NCBI GenBank assembly: GCA_034440635.1
Contig: JAOTON010001682.1
Coordinates: 526,501-590,500 of the forward strand
From: Lepas anatifera
Lineage: Eukaryota; Arthropoda; Thecostraca; Lepadidae
Direction: 5' to 3'
Length of the DNA stretch: 64,000 bases
The translations under genes and the position numbers were made by a program. Position 1 is the stretch's first letter. Each line of letters starts with the position of its first letter. Of the stretch, positions 23,724 through 35,907 are shown in pieces. The notes below the pieces were generated by a model. The model was given only the letters and a program-made list of their open reading frames with translations. It was not told where the DNA came from and ran no database searches.

Positions 23724-26700
23724 ACAGAGGCCGGAAACAGTGTGCAACTGTCACCAACGGAATTTCAAACGAAACTTGGAGAAGCCAGGAATATCGAGCT
23801 TCGGCACTAAAAGGGGATTATTTTCAAGAACCTCTGAAGCTTCTTAAATAAAAAACGTGTTGGCCGATTATGCAGCATCGATACAAACCCTGAAGGCTAA
23901 AACCAACCACCCTCCCGATTTTACAAAACAACACGGACCGGCACTGTAGTGCATCCACCTAAAGACCAAAAATATGCTTTAAAATTTAAGCTAAAGTGCC
24001 ACATCACTAATATAAGTTTTTGTACTACTCAAAAAGGCCTTATACTAACACGGCCTATAACGCGATAACCCAACTATCTGAAAGAATCACGGTATTTTAC
24101 GAAATCTTTTTAAACGTTTTGACTTTTAAAGCATGGGGTACATCACCAAACACGTGATTGAAGCAGCAGAGCCGCAATGTTGCCGCGCGAGCTCCATAAC
24201 TGACCTGAAACAAAAGAAAAGGGGTGTCGGTCAATGTGTGGGCACCTCGATCAAAGCATATCAGGCAAGGCGGACCATAGCTTGGCACCCTAGCATGACG
24301 CTATCAATCATTCATTTCAAAAGAAGACAACGGTTTCTAATTGTTGGGGTTTATAGAGCTAGAAAAATAATGTTTTAGATCAATAATGACTATCAAACAA
24401 ATTGACATGTAATCACACCATAAATAACAATTCAAAGATACCACGCCTTACATCCCCATTGCCTCCCCCGGCCGTTGCAGCCCCTGTGTAGAAACAAAAG
24501 CACAAAGGACATAAGTTAACAGTGCCAAAATTAGCCGTCTCTTTTTCTCACTTCGCCCTTTGTAACCAGACACACGCCCGTGACTCGCCTATCTCACACC
24601 AAATACAACTCCCTGCCCTGCACTGATCCCATCAACCAATCAGCACTCCGGCCACCAATGACGTCACAAGACTACGAGGAACAGGCTCTACAACATTTCC
24701 GGGGTCACCGATCGCTTGAACACTAATGCGACTCTGACGCCTAAAGCCTGGACAGGCAAGCACCCACTGCATACTGCACCGGGGCAGGTTGCAGAGGTTG
24801 CAAAGCGGCCTGGGTCGCCTGCACAGAGCGGCCAGGGCATTTAACGTGATGTATGAGGCAGCGCTGGGCGCTTGCCAAGAGGCCGCTAAAAACGAAAATG
24901 CATCGCAGGTAAAAACGGTAAACCTCCGTCGACATCTGATTCACTTTTGTGAGCAGGGCTCGGTTCGGTTAGATATGCACTCACGCAGAGATATTGAGCC
25001 TCGTTCTGTTATTGATCCCGATGTATTTATCGTGTTCCGCTGTTTTCTGTCACATTTACCAGCTAAATATATTTGCCCCACAGATCACTGCTTTGTAATG
25101 CAACTTTCCGTCTCCCTTCCATAACAAAACCAATTTCACGACACTTAAGTGACTTTAATGGACCACATTGAAAAAAACTGTCAAAGTTCCGAGCCCTCGG
25201 TTGATTTATGACCGAACCTTTACCTGCGCTTGCAACAACAACAAATGCACACACTTCAATCATGCACATACACTCAGAGCTCCCCCGCAACGGCCAGAAA
25301 TCACTAAGTGCCGTACAGTCATATTGACCCGGCTGCTGCGCGCACTAATGGATCTCTAATCTATTCTGCACGCCACGACGAAGGCGCCCCACCGTGCGGT
25401 GGTCATTTGTACTGCTATCTCTGAGCTCTTATCCTATCGGGCGGCTACCGAGAGGTCACCCCCCCTCCCGTGCGGTGGGGAGGGGGAGATTAACGGCGCA
25501 CGCGCAAATACGCCCCAGGCGAGGTGAACGCATGGGCACTTGGAGAGCATGGATGTAAGAAGGGCTTGAACCAGTTGTTTTAACGCTGTTTTAGCAACCC
25601 TCTCAATAGGAATCTGGAATTTTAGGGGGAAAGTTTGAAATATTAATGCAACCGTTTCCGGAAAAAAGTTATTCAAAGAGAGATCCAGCTCAAATCAGAA
25701 GATACCACTGTCTAAGTACAAGACTACAAATACAATCAGCCAGGTAATCATCTTTTAAATAAAACTACTATGCAATGTTTCGCATAAGCCAAAATAGGGC
25801 CACCGTGCACCAGATTCCTGCATGAGAGATGAACCCTTTATATCCATCAGGCCACAAATCCACAAAGCATTGGTCTTGAAGATCATTACTCCCAACCGGA
25901 GACATATAAAGCGGAACTTAACTAAGGTAGCACTGGTTTTCCAAAACCAGAAGACGTCACTGTCTAAATTCCATCGGCTTGACGGTACCGTATAATGAGC
26001 CAAAGACTTATCTCCGAGTCACGTGTCAGTATCGCTGTTCTATCACAGATGCATTAGGACGGTAGCTGAGATGTCCCTGATTTGATAGCGGTACCACAAT
26101 TCTACGGAACTGGGAATCTAATGAGGCGGTGACTCAAATCTGTGGTCAAAAAGCACTCGTTAGCGACGGGGAGGGAATATTCTACAGTGTCTTGTGATGG
26201 CATGAGACATTTCGAGGAAATACAAAAGTTTTGAATCTGCATGGGGTTATTTTTGGTACTGCTTCATGGAAAATTCGCACAACATATTAATCGCTGCTTA
26301 CTTGTCACGAAGATAAAGCCCTTTACATCGCTTTAAAGGATCGGTAAATTGAGAAGTTAGAGGAGGGGAGGCTGTGAAAGCACCGAGCGTTTTAGCAGGT
26401 CATGTATACGATTTACTCGCTTCTAGAGATCTTTGCAAACATCACCATTGCACCCTTGTTATCAAGATCGGATATGTAGCTGACAAAGCGTTATGGCTGA
26501 GTCATGATTCCCTTTTGCCAATCCATATGAATCGCCAAGCAGGAATGAGTGATTATTAAACTATGAGCGATGATTCACTCCCAATTTATCTTCCCCTCTT
26601 CTTTAACAGCGCGTGTGTAAACATACCATGTTAGAGAACATTGGTCACTAAATTAACAGCAAACAACACCGCCCTCATTAAAAGTTGCCCAATAAGCGAT

Positions 26701-29041
26701 AACGATAATCAAATAAAGTCATCTAACACTCCCTCTGGCATCTCAGCTCCCTAGCAACGCAGCTCCAAACAAACGGTCAGAAGCCGCGTTTCCATGACGA
26801 CCGTGACGTCACAACAGGTGAAGACGCGATGAATAATGCGACGTGGATCGATCGTTAACGTTATTGATGAACAGAGCGCGCGCAGACCCCTTTGTTCGGT
26901 AACGTGTATAAGGGAACCAGCCAGAATTACGAGGGTGTTGACTGAGTATGTTGACGAGGATATTGAAGCCAATCTCGGGGTAAGCAGGGCAGTGAAATCT
27001 CCAGCCGTGAACGTGAAAGCACAATGCGTTTAGCGGGAAGCTTCAGCGTGAAACTGAATGAAATTCGAAGTGAAATTCGGAGTGCGTACTAGTCATTTGA
27101 ATGTTACTTGAAAACATGTCTACGGATCATGTAGACAGCGGATAAAAATCCGAAAATGGAAAAAAGCAGCTTCGAACGAAGTCAAGAAAACACATCGTTT
27201 AGAAAAAATTAACTAAAATCGGAGGTTTTGGGGAAATACTTTAAACCCTCCCACCGCATCCCTGGATCCACCCCTGCACGAGTCAAATGCAGTCACTTGT
27301 GCCAAACAGTCCAAAACGGGGCAATCACGTACACACGTTCGCTCTGATTACGCTATTGTCGTTCGCTGGAACCAGACAACTCCCTCCCTCCCAGTGCGCT
27401 CGTGGTCGAAAACGGGGCCGAGTCCCTAACAAACAGCCGAACTGAAAGCGCCCATGCAATCAGCGCACGTGCCAAGCAAAGAGCCTTCGTTACGAACGGG
27501 ATGTTGATGCCGGGGTGGTTTCACTGCTTTCAAGTGTGAGGATGAAACTGTCGATGGACGAGGCGTTTCACGAGACGCGTTTCACGATCGTTAGAGAAAC
27601 GGCGCGATCCAACGTCGTATGATCTTCATGTGTGTTTTATTGGCTAAAATAGTGGGACCTTTCATGATTCGTTGGAATATATCAGGCAAGCTTAGTCAGA
27701 CCATTTGTGCATAAATAAAAATATTGGATGACTGACCAATTTTTGACACACATTTTAAAATCATAGGTTAAGGCGGCACGTTCAAGTCCCACACATACTT
27801 AAAACGATAAATACTGTCATTTGTAACACAGTCTCAGGAAGCATAGGTGACAGCAAAGCAAAGTGTCGTTAGCCTCTGAACGGAACCGTGAAAGAACGCG
27901 CACGCGCTATGCATGTCTCCGCCATTCACCGGCAAAACTCCGCCTTCCAAACTATCCTATTCTCCTCTCTGTGAAGGATCTGCCCGCCCTGCTCTGAAGG
28001 AATTGGCCGCCCTGCCCGTAGCCATACGTGATTTTCTGATGGAGAGCCGGCAAAGTAACAAAGGTACAGTTCAGGTAGAATGTAGCTGATTTATGAAGCA
28101 TTGTACCCTAGTAATGACGGCTTGTTGTCTGCGAGAAGTTCCAGGAATCCAGAATCCACACAACACCCGCACTCATGTCCCTCCTAGGTGTCTTCAACAA
28201 TGGCCTCGTTCTACACGAGCCACGCGCAAAACAAAGCCAGACAGTCCAAAACTACATCACACCATTTCTTTTCTACGAACATCCCCCGCCATATGCCGAG
28301 TCATTTCACCAGAAAAAGCACAGACCTGTGCTAACCACGTGCTTTCATTCACCTAAAACGCCGCAAATATAGGCTACATTCACCGTCTGAACAGAACACA
28401 GGCCTGAGACCCGCAATCAGCCCCATAACACCGATTCAGTCTTACCACCTGAACCCTCATCTACATGATACCACGAGGGAAGAATGCAAATACTGGGCCG
28501 TTCATTCGACGGACATATTAGCATAATAAACCGACAGAGGGAGAGGAGAAAGGCGGACATGGGGAGCCGAGCGATCGCGGAGCTTTGGAGAAAGGCGAGG
28601 TGAGAAAGGCGCGCCAGCAGCAGTTGGAAAGAGGTTATCACGGACTGTGTTTTAGTGAGATTTGATGCCGTAGCGATTGCCAGGATTATATGGCGGATTT
28701 TTTTATTCGACGAGTTGTATGCTTCTGAGAGGAAAAACTTGTAAGTTGTTTTGGAAGTTGTTTGTAAGTTCTAGCTTATTTTAGGCGGACAGTGAGAGCA
28801 GCATACATTTATGGCTACATACATTTTCGAAAGCTAGTTTTGCAAGTTAAAAAATATATTATTACCATCAGGTTACAGGTCTGAATCCCTTCTTCAAATG
28901 TTATGTACCTTCTCCATTTTCCGATCACTTATCAATGACAAAATTTAATAAGTTTCATCAAAAAAACGAAATTAAAAGTTCAGTGCAAACCAAAAGCCGA
29001 AAACAAGCGATGCTTATTACCAGATAAGAATAGGTATATTC
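23724..29041. other. No recognised gene; unique sequence with one eroded MITE
   Basis: Holds CRE octamers at 24659 and 26804. A plus-strand frame at 24789 has a weak donor (GCATCGCAG|GTAAAA) but no recognisable product. Confidence 0.45.
27136..27276. mobile_element. Probable decayed hAT-type MITE
   Basis: The right end CCTGGATCCACCCCTG is clear. The proposed left end CAGCGGATAAAAATC is poor, and the flanks CATGTAGA and CACGAGTC do not match. The A-rich interior with AAAATCGGAGG resembles the copies at 7.4 and 34.4 kb. Confidence 0.4.
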
Positions 29042-29147
29042 TGACGTCATACTCTGTTGCTCTCACTTCCCGTGCCGTCATGTCACGCTTTGGTGATGTC
29101 ACGTCTGTGACGTCACGCTCTGGTGACGTCACACACCAGTGACGTCG
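29042..29147. promoter_or_regulatory. Cluster of CRE (TGACGTCA) sites
   Basis: Perfect palindromic TGACGTCA sites lie at 29042, 29108 and 29124, with one-base variants at 29095 (TGATGTCA) and 29140 (TGACGTCG). Part of the cluster is a duplicated GTCACGCT(T/C)TGGTGA unit. CREB/ATF-type bZIP factors bind this octamer in animals. No promoter or transcript start was identified beside it. Confidence 0.5.
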
Positions 29148-31394
29148 GATGCGTGCAGCCCAATTAAATGAGCCAATGTCAAGGTCATGAAGGAGGAGTG
29201 AAGTGGTATATCATTGGGTTTGGATTTTAAGAGATATCTTAAAACACAAGTGTGGGGAAAATAAGACAGATAGCAAAGGAACAAGCGACGAGGACTGGAA
29301 GATGTAAAAATTAAGTTAAATATTAAGGAAGCATATATTATGTTGGGAAAACATACAGTACATAATATAAGATACAATATGCAGCATATATACAATAAAC
29401 ATAAGACATTTGATCCTGGAAAGACATAACAGGCCCAATTCAACAAACGGAAAAAGGTGACACGAGCCAAACCTCAACATGAATACGGCACTCTTCCACA
29501 GAGCTAGGGCGTTTCAAGTAAGTTTCACGTGCGACACGATGCCAGGGTGTCCTCGGCCACCCACCGCTCTCGGAAACGACCATAGTGGAACCACCCTCAT
29601 CTTCCGTGGGCGCCATCCGTAAAACGCGACCCGCCCGGAGACAGCCATTCGTCTCCGTAGAAACCCGTCAATGTCCCTCTAAACTTCTCTTTTATGTCGG
29701 ATATTGCTTTACAACAGGCCTAGAGGGTAGCGGTCGGGTAGAGGGATGGGAGATCGGGTAGAGGGGGAGAGGGAGAGCTGAGTGATAAGAGCACTCAGAC
29801 AGGCGCCAGAGTGATTATAGTCTAGACAGAGGCAGGGGCGTGTTTAACGGGAATTTGAGCGGCGAAGAGGACGTAAGCCATATATAACCTAGAGATATAT
29901 TTCGTCGGAAAAATGTATTCATGTGTTTTTACATCCATCGGCCTCATTAGTTTTGAAGTTGTTAAGCAAAACTTTCACCTGCGTGGGAATTACAAAATCC
30001 TGCAAAAAATGCTTCGAGAACGAAAATACAAGCATCAAAGTTTTGGGATCTAACTTAGGGTACAGACGGCCCTTTCTGGAAATGCACGTGAGGCACATCC
30101 TGGGCTAAAAAAATTGACAGAATCCTGGATGGCTACTACAAATGAAAAAATCCAAGTAGACGTTTGTGATTAGCATCATATCAAATGAAACAGCAACACA
30201 GCAGGCCGTGTACCACTCCTACCGAAGAGGAAAAGACATGGGACTTGTCAACTTTCTATCTCAAAAGCACGAGACTTCCTCGCCTCTGTCAGTCGCTTCC
30301 AATCTCAAAGCCACGATACCTCCCCGCCTCTCTCGAGTCCGCTCTTCTATCCGACGCAGATCTCGGTTACCTTTCCAGACGTATCTCAGCGTCCAGGAGG
30401 GTCCCCAGTACTCCTCTCCAGCTATCGTTGGGAGATCGCGGCTGGTCCTACCCCGTCCACTCCCCCCCCCGCGCTCTCAGAGGGAGGGTGGGAGCGTCAC
30501 AGTAGGACGGGCGAGGGCGAGTTTCTGGGTTTATGGCTAAGGGTGGTCAGTAAAGTCAACCATGCAGGGTCATGTGTGGGCAGTCACCAGACACCCCTTG
30601 TAAAAGTGAAGGAGATATGACTCGGTATGTGGTAGTATGTTTGTGTGTAGATGGAAACTGTATGTTCGTTCTGAGGAAGTGTGAAACGGTAGCACGTTCC
30701 AGACACTGCTACTATCTGCCCACTTGCAATCGATTAACAAAAAAACTTCATTCTTAATGATCATGATTACTAGCACATTACCGACCCTGTTTTCAACCGT
30801 CCTCTACCTACATTCACTATCCAGTGTCCACCATGCTGTGAGACGTTCATTGTTCTTATCTAGGTTCTTCCGCCCGGCCAATACCTTCAGCACTCTCCGA
30901 AGGCGAACCACCTCAGGAACCTCCCAGTCACGAGCCAACCACCCCGTCACCACCCACCAAGGCCTCACTGGCCCATTTTCATGTCTGCCCATGGATAGGG
31001 ACGACGGAAAATTTGCAGAACTTTATTCCTGGTACAAAAAATTGCACAGCACCGTTGCTCTCTCGTTCTCGCTCTCACATATTCTGAGGGTTAATTCCTG
31101 ATCTGATACGAACCAGAGTTCCTTTCATCAGTATTTATATAATTAATACGGTATGCCATCCGCATTAGCACCGATACAAGACTGAAATGAAGGGACAATG
31201 GGGACCGGGAGAAGGTGGACCCATCTCCAACCCTGGTAGCACTGTTTTTCTTCAGCCATTGTTTTTGCCTGATCACCTGCGGTCGACTGGTCAGAACATC
31301 GCCTCAATAGTCCCCCGCCTTGGTCAGACATGACCGAATGGTTAAACAAGGTCACGCCGAGAGTTAGGCTAACAGATTCAGAGGCGGACGGAGG
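29148..31394. other. No recognised gene; unique sequence
   Basis: AT-rich from 29.2 to 29.45 kb, GC-richer from 29.5 to 30.5 kb. Open frames are short and unlike known proteins. Confidence 0.45.
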
Positions 31395-31556
31395 CAATGA
31401 CGGATGCAAGGGGGCTAGGGGGCTCAAGTCCTCCTGAAATGTCCGAGATTCTATAGTTAATGCATAGCCGGAGGCTGTTACGACGCGACGGCGGAGGAGG
31501 TCCGAGTCCCCACCCCCCTACCCCCCCTTCCCGAAATGAAGCCCTGCATCCGTCAC
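31395..31556. mobile_element. hAT-type MITE, main subfamily, merging into a minisatellite
   Basis: It starts CAATGACGGATGCAAGGGGG, has the core ATAGTTAATGCATAGCCGGA then GGCTG, and ends GAAGCCCTGCATCCGTCAC. The right terminal repeat is directly continuous with the 21-bp tandem array starting at 31546, whose unit contains the same GCATCCGTCAC. The true right edge is therefore blurred. Confidence 0.75.
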
Positions 31557-31738
31557 CCGTCACAGGGCATCCGTCACCCGTCACAGGGCATCCGTCACCC
31601 GTCACAGGGCATCCGTCACCCGTCACAGGGCATCCGTCACCCGTCACAGGGCATCCGTCACCGGGCCGTCACAGGGCATCCGTCACCCGTCACAGGGCAT
31701 CCGTCACCCGTCACAGGGCATCCGTCACCTGTCACAGG
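31546..31738. repeat. 21-bp minisatellite, nine units
   Basis: Nine units of GCATCCGTCACCCGTCACAG plus G run without spacers. One unit (31651-31675) is 25 bp long. Each unit contains GCATCCGTCAC, the right end of the adjoining MITE. The array is stop-free on both strands and produces false long frames of VTGHPSP type. Confidence 0.95.
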
Positions 31739-33044
31739 GCGCAGAATCTCCTATCGACTGGAAAATCAGTTTCACAAATCAAAGTAAACATTGTCTGTAT
31801 CTCACTGAAATACCAGATGTTTTCACTCAAGAAATATTTAAAGACAACAGCTTTCTGACTTCTCGTCCTCAACACCCAACCAGCTTTCCTTTCATCTCAA
31901 CACCGTCAGATCCCCATAGACGCTACATAAACTCCCTCGCCACTCTTCAAAGGAAAAGGTCAGAACCCTGACAAGAAGAGGAAACGAAAGTTGTTACAGA
32001 AGAGGGAGGAACACAAACCAACCATCCACCAGGCAGGAGAGGGTGGAGGAAAGGGCTGAAGGGGGTCGTGCTGGAAAGGAATGTGGATCACGCCCTGTGC
32101 TGGACGTAAAGGTCGCCCGTCTGGAATGCTGCTCAGGACAGGGGGAGACGGTAAAAAGTAGTCTGGAAGGATGGCACGAGCGGTCGGACTCCCGTCTTCC
32201 AGATACCAGATGGTCACGCGAGAGACACGAATGTCCGGTGTATCGCTGCGGTGTGATTTTTGCTTGTGACACCTAAAGAGTTGTAACAGACACGATAATA
32301 GTTGATAAAATTTCAATGTCAGAAGAATTAGACGTTACGAGCTATAAATATGCAATTTATCATGCGGAATATCATCCGGTCTAGAGCCGCGAATCGTTTT
32401 CAATGAATCAATGTGAAATTTTGGCGTGCCGATTGTTTGAACAAAATCAGACTCGCTGGATATGAAAAATTTGGGCCTTTAACTTACCGTTTGTCATTGC
32501 ATGCAAGATATGCGATGCGGAAATAAATCACAACAGTGTGTTTAAAGTAACTAGACATTCATACCTACCAAAATCACACATAATGTAATGTAAATCACAC
32601 ATGATGAAGGTTGCACAACTGACCGGAGAACATTACCTAAGCACCGAATTATGATAGCTTTGACATAAACAAAATTAAACATAAATTATTGCTATGACCT
32701 CGTCCCGCAGAGACAATTCCATTTTTTTCCAGAGCAAGGTCACAACACTTACAAAACATGACAAAAACCCGAGCTGGTATCACGTGACCAGCCGTGGGCG
32801 GCACTTTCAGCTAATGGAGGCGACGGCAATCTCAGCGGCAGCCTCTGGTCGACCAAGGCTTCAATCTGGTGCGCCGTTTGGTTCAAGGCCCAGTGGGAGG
32901 ATAACATCGCATGGAGAGCGTTGCACGGACAGCGCGTGTGGTCGTTGCCTGAATATATACAAGGTTGATGTACTCCCCACTCGTTTTATAATCTCCCGAG
33001 CGAGATGTGGATTCGGGGAGGGCCCCGACTAAAAAAAGTACATT

Positions 33045-33219
33045 CAGTGACGGTTTCGGATTTCGTTTGGTGTGGGGGGGGGCTAGGGGACTCGAGTCTC
33101 CCATGTCATTGCCTGGGAACAGCCTCTGGCTATGTATTATCTATAGACACCCTGATACTTCGGTGGAGGAAGGGCTTGAGCCATCAACCTCCCCCTCCTC
33201 CCACTTGCATCCGTCACTG
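33045..33219. mobile_element. hAT-type MITE, main subfamily
   Basis: It begins CAGTGACGGTTTCGG and ends TTGCATCCGTCACTG. Flanking octamers AGTACATT and TGCACATT match at 6 of 8. It shares the CGTCACTG end variant with the copy at 31.4 kb, so the two may form a sub-lineage. Confidence 0.75.
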
Positions 33220-34394
33220 TGCACATTTAATGACTCAAGCTTGCAACTGGAAGTTACTACACCTGACTTCACCCCATCCTAATTAAAAATGCTCTCTTCT
33301 AATGATAACGAGCGTATCCTTAACTCGATCCATCCCTGTAACTACCTCTTCCCCCCACCCTGGCAGCGCGTTCCTGAGAGAAGCCCACGCAAGAGCAGTG
33401 GTAGCGTCCCCTCCTCAATAATCCCCTACCCACGCTGCTGAAGCCCTCATTAGCCATCAGGAATTTTATCGCGGGCGCAGACTGGAGGACCACGTTGAGA
33501 TACGTCACGTGATCAAGATTTGTTTACGCTGATGAGGGACGTGTTTTTTTGTGTCGATTTATCATCGTCGATCGTGAAAAGGGACTATCGAGATGGGGCC
33601 GAAAGTTGGACAAATTATCGGATAAGGTTCTTTTCATCAATATTTGCAGTCCAACCAAAGAAAAGGAAGGACAGGTCCTGACCGAAGGGGTAGGCAGGGG
33701 GCACAACACCCACTAAATATGAAAGTTTAAAAAATTGTCGCGTCTCACCTTGGCGCCACTGCCAAAGCTTTGGGTACTTACAACACAAAAAGTTGCGTAC
33801 ATTAAAGATGAGAAAAGTGGGGCTATCATGTTTCCAAATTATGCAAGATCATACCAGAACAACACGGCTAACCAGGAGGGATGCAGCCCAGTTCAACACC
33901 CGTGACTTCACGGCCCCATGACCCAACTCCCGATCGGCTACACCAGGTTTTCAACCAGTCAGTCTATCAGTCTATCGATCTGATCAAGGGTGGCCCCAGG
34001 ACAACCTCGTGAGGGAGGGAAGGGGGCACATGACAACAAAACTACTTAAATCCCAACAACGATTATAATAACACATTGCTTAACATCCCTGACTGGTGCT
34101 AACATCCGCACGATTAAACCCTACCCAAATCCTGCCCCTGGATCCGCGCTTCCTCCGAGCAGGATACCACGCCCTATACTTGATGCACTTTTTTGGCATG
34201 GATTCCGACACCGGGGCGTAACCGCTCGCTAGCATGCACCATATACCGACACAGGGCGGAGTCGAATCGACATCCTCGTGAGTAAAACAAGCGGAGGTGT
34301 CGGTTTTGGAGAGATAAAAACACAGCGGACTGACACGCCGTACGAGATAGCAACCGATCGAGCATGCAACGAGAAGTCAGGACATAAAGCACGG

Positions 34395-34553
34395 TAGGGG
34401 CGGATCTCTGTCAAGCTTCGGGGGAGGGGGACCCGGGTATATCACAAAGAATTGTTTTGTATGTTAAATCGGTCAAAATCGGATCAAAGTCGGAAAAACT
34501 TTGTCGCTTGGGAAAGGGGACCTTTGCCGGGTTGGAACCATGGATCAGTCCCT
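34395..34553. mobile_element. Probable decayed hAT-type MITE
   Basis: The left end TAGGGGCGGATCTCTG is recognisable. The right end TGGATCAGTCCCTTA is only a rough inverted match. The interior has AAAATCGGATCAAAGTCGG like other A-rich copies. A separate orphan right end, CCCCTGGATCCGCG, stands near 34135 with no clear partner. Confidence 0.4.
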
Positions 34554-35520
34554 TAGCAAGCAATTTGATATTTGCCGCTTAGTTAAATGATGCGCATGCG
34601 TAGACTGCATTGTTTTACTGGTGGTTTACGTACAGCAAACGACTCTCGGCACTTTCTTGTGACATGCATTGCATGCCATGATGTATGGCTAACAGGTGCT
34701 TGATTTGTATATGCTGGAGTTAGGTTTTTATAGCGTATTCGTATTTGTATCAATTCTCCGCGGTCGAAACTGATAAATTTGAACGCACTTGATTTTCACT
34801 TTTTAAGTTGATAGTTATTAGAATATAGACATAAGCTTAGAGATTCTGCACTTCTGCAGTGAAGTGCATGCTTATAAGTTGAGCCTATCTCATCGAATCT
34901 GGGATAGAACATTTAGTAAATTCAGTGATTACGCATTCCAGCACAGCCCTTCATAAATATTATGAGGATTAATCGATGCTTAAAAAGAAATCCGTGACCA
35001 TTCCATGTACGATCTTGTAAAACTATCTCGACTCTGTTGTAAGATTCGAGGTCGACGCTCTTATAGGAAGATGAAGGATTATTTTTGCAAGCACCTATGG
35101 CATCAAAATTCTGATGAAGCGCTGTATCCAAACGTAAAATCACAGAATTTGCTAAATCTTTCATTCCGGGTTTGAGGTGAGAGCCCGAATAATGGTCCTA
35201 TTCACTTCAGATTCTATCATAAAACTGAGAAACAAAGGGCATGACTTAAGCCTGATGCAGGTAAACTCTGGTGGGCCGAACGACGTTACACTTGATATAA
35301 ACATCCCACATTTATACAGGTGCAGAGCTGTTTTTTTATATTGCGCTGTTGTATTTGCCGTGCTACCAATTTGATTACTAAGTCCAAGAACGCTGTTCTT
35401 TTGAGAAAGCAAGCGTTGGCAAACAAGGAGCAAAGTCAGCCAGTACATAAATCGTTCATATCGGGCGAAATTCGACCCACGGAGGACTCGAACACTTCAT
35501 GTCCCCTTTCAGCGGCCCCC

Positions 35521-35601
35521 TTCCAGTGGAAGAACAAACTCACCTTTAGGGCCAGAAATTCCACCTCCCTCATGCACGCGTACAGGAGAGTACGGCTTTG
35601 A
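35521..35601 (-). pseudogene. Decayed duplicate of the USP53/54 exon 3' half with a strong splice donor
   Basis: This stretch aligns with the 3' half and donor side of the USP53/54 exon 271 bp away, in the same orientation, at roughly 70% identity over about 75 bp, including some intron sequence beyond the donor. In frame it reads ...YACMREVEFLALK followed by a near-ideal donor, CTAAAG|GTGAGT. Against the real exon ([13 protein letters not shown]) it has lost one codon and both cysteines of the C-x2-C pair, and it carries a small frame-changing deletion upstream. No convincing acceptor was found; the best AG is CTTCAAAG after a pyrimidine-rich stretch. It is probably a dead partial exon duplication. 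A rarely used alternative exon is possible because the donor is intact. Confidence 0.65.
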
Positions 35602-35814
35602 AGTATCAGAGTCAGAAACAGAAGAAGGGTAACCGTAAGAGTCGAGTAGGAGTCAGAATCAGAGTTAAAACCAGTAGAGTCAAGTCAGAATAAAAGTTAG
35701 AAACAGAGTCGGTAGGCCGAGTCGGTAAAGTGAGTCAGATTGGTAGAGGCCGAGTGGTCGCCTCCCGCGCTCTGTTGCCTTATAAAACTTATTTCCAATG
35801 GAGCACAAGCTTAC
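35602..35814. other. Spacer between the exon and its decayed copy: GAGTCAGA-rich DNA
   Basis: Low-complexity GAGTCAGA, GAGTCGAGT and AGAGTC words fill most of the 213 bp, which on the minus strand form a pyrimidine-rich stretch before the decayed copy. Confidence 0.6.
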
Positions 35815-35907
35815 CTTTAAGGCGCAGAATATGCACGCCTCTCTCATGCAGGCGTGACCGGAGAGGTCCCGGAAGCTTCGCCGAAATATGTCCAGATGCC
35901 ACAGGAC
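35815..35907 (-). CDS. USP54: USP53/USP54-family exon (internal coding exon, 31 codons)
   Basis: Read on the minus strand, a pyrimidine-rich tract ending TTGCAG is followed by exactly 93 nt (31 codons) open in frame and then the donor AAAG|GTAAGC. The peptide starts [19 protein letters not shown] and ends [12 protein letters not shown]. From memory of the family this is the segment just after the catalytic-Cys box of USP53/USP54 (fly echinus), where vertebrate proteins have a nearly identical [12 protein letters not shown]...CIFCALK stretch. USP53/54 are ubiquitin-specific-protease-fold proteins of the cytoplasm and cell junctions; they were long thought inactive and more recently reported to act on K63-linked chains. 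Codon third positions are GC-rich compared with the surrounding DNA. The upstream exon (NxCFLNSxLQ-type box) and the downstream one (MDDAAECFE-type) were searched for by eye on the minus strand and not found, so the gene is seen only through this exon. USP53 and USP54 cannot be separated from 31 residues, and invertebrates usually have one orthologue. Confidence 0.9.

Noticed and set aside
29129..29470. 113-codon hydrophobic minus-strand frame as a membrane protein
   Set aside because: The AT-rich DNA generates I, L, F and Y codons; no start context or splice sites are seen.
31460..31858. Long open frames on both strands (PVTGHPS-type repeats), or a CRISPR-like array
   Set aside because: They come from the 21-bp minisatellite, which lacks stops. 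Units are directly adjacent with no unique spacers, so it is not CRISPR.
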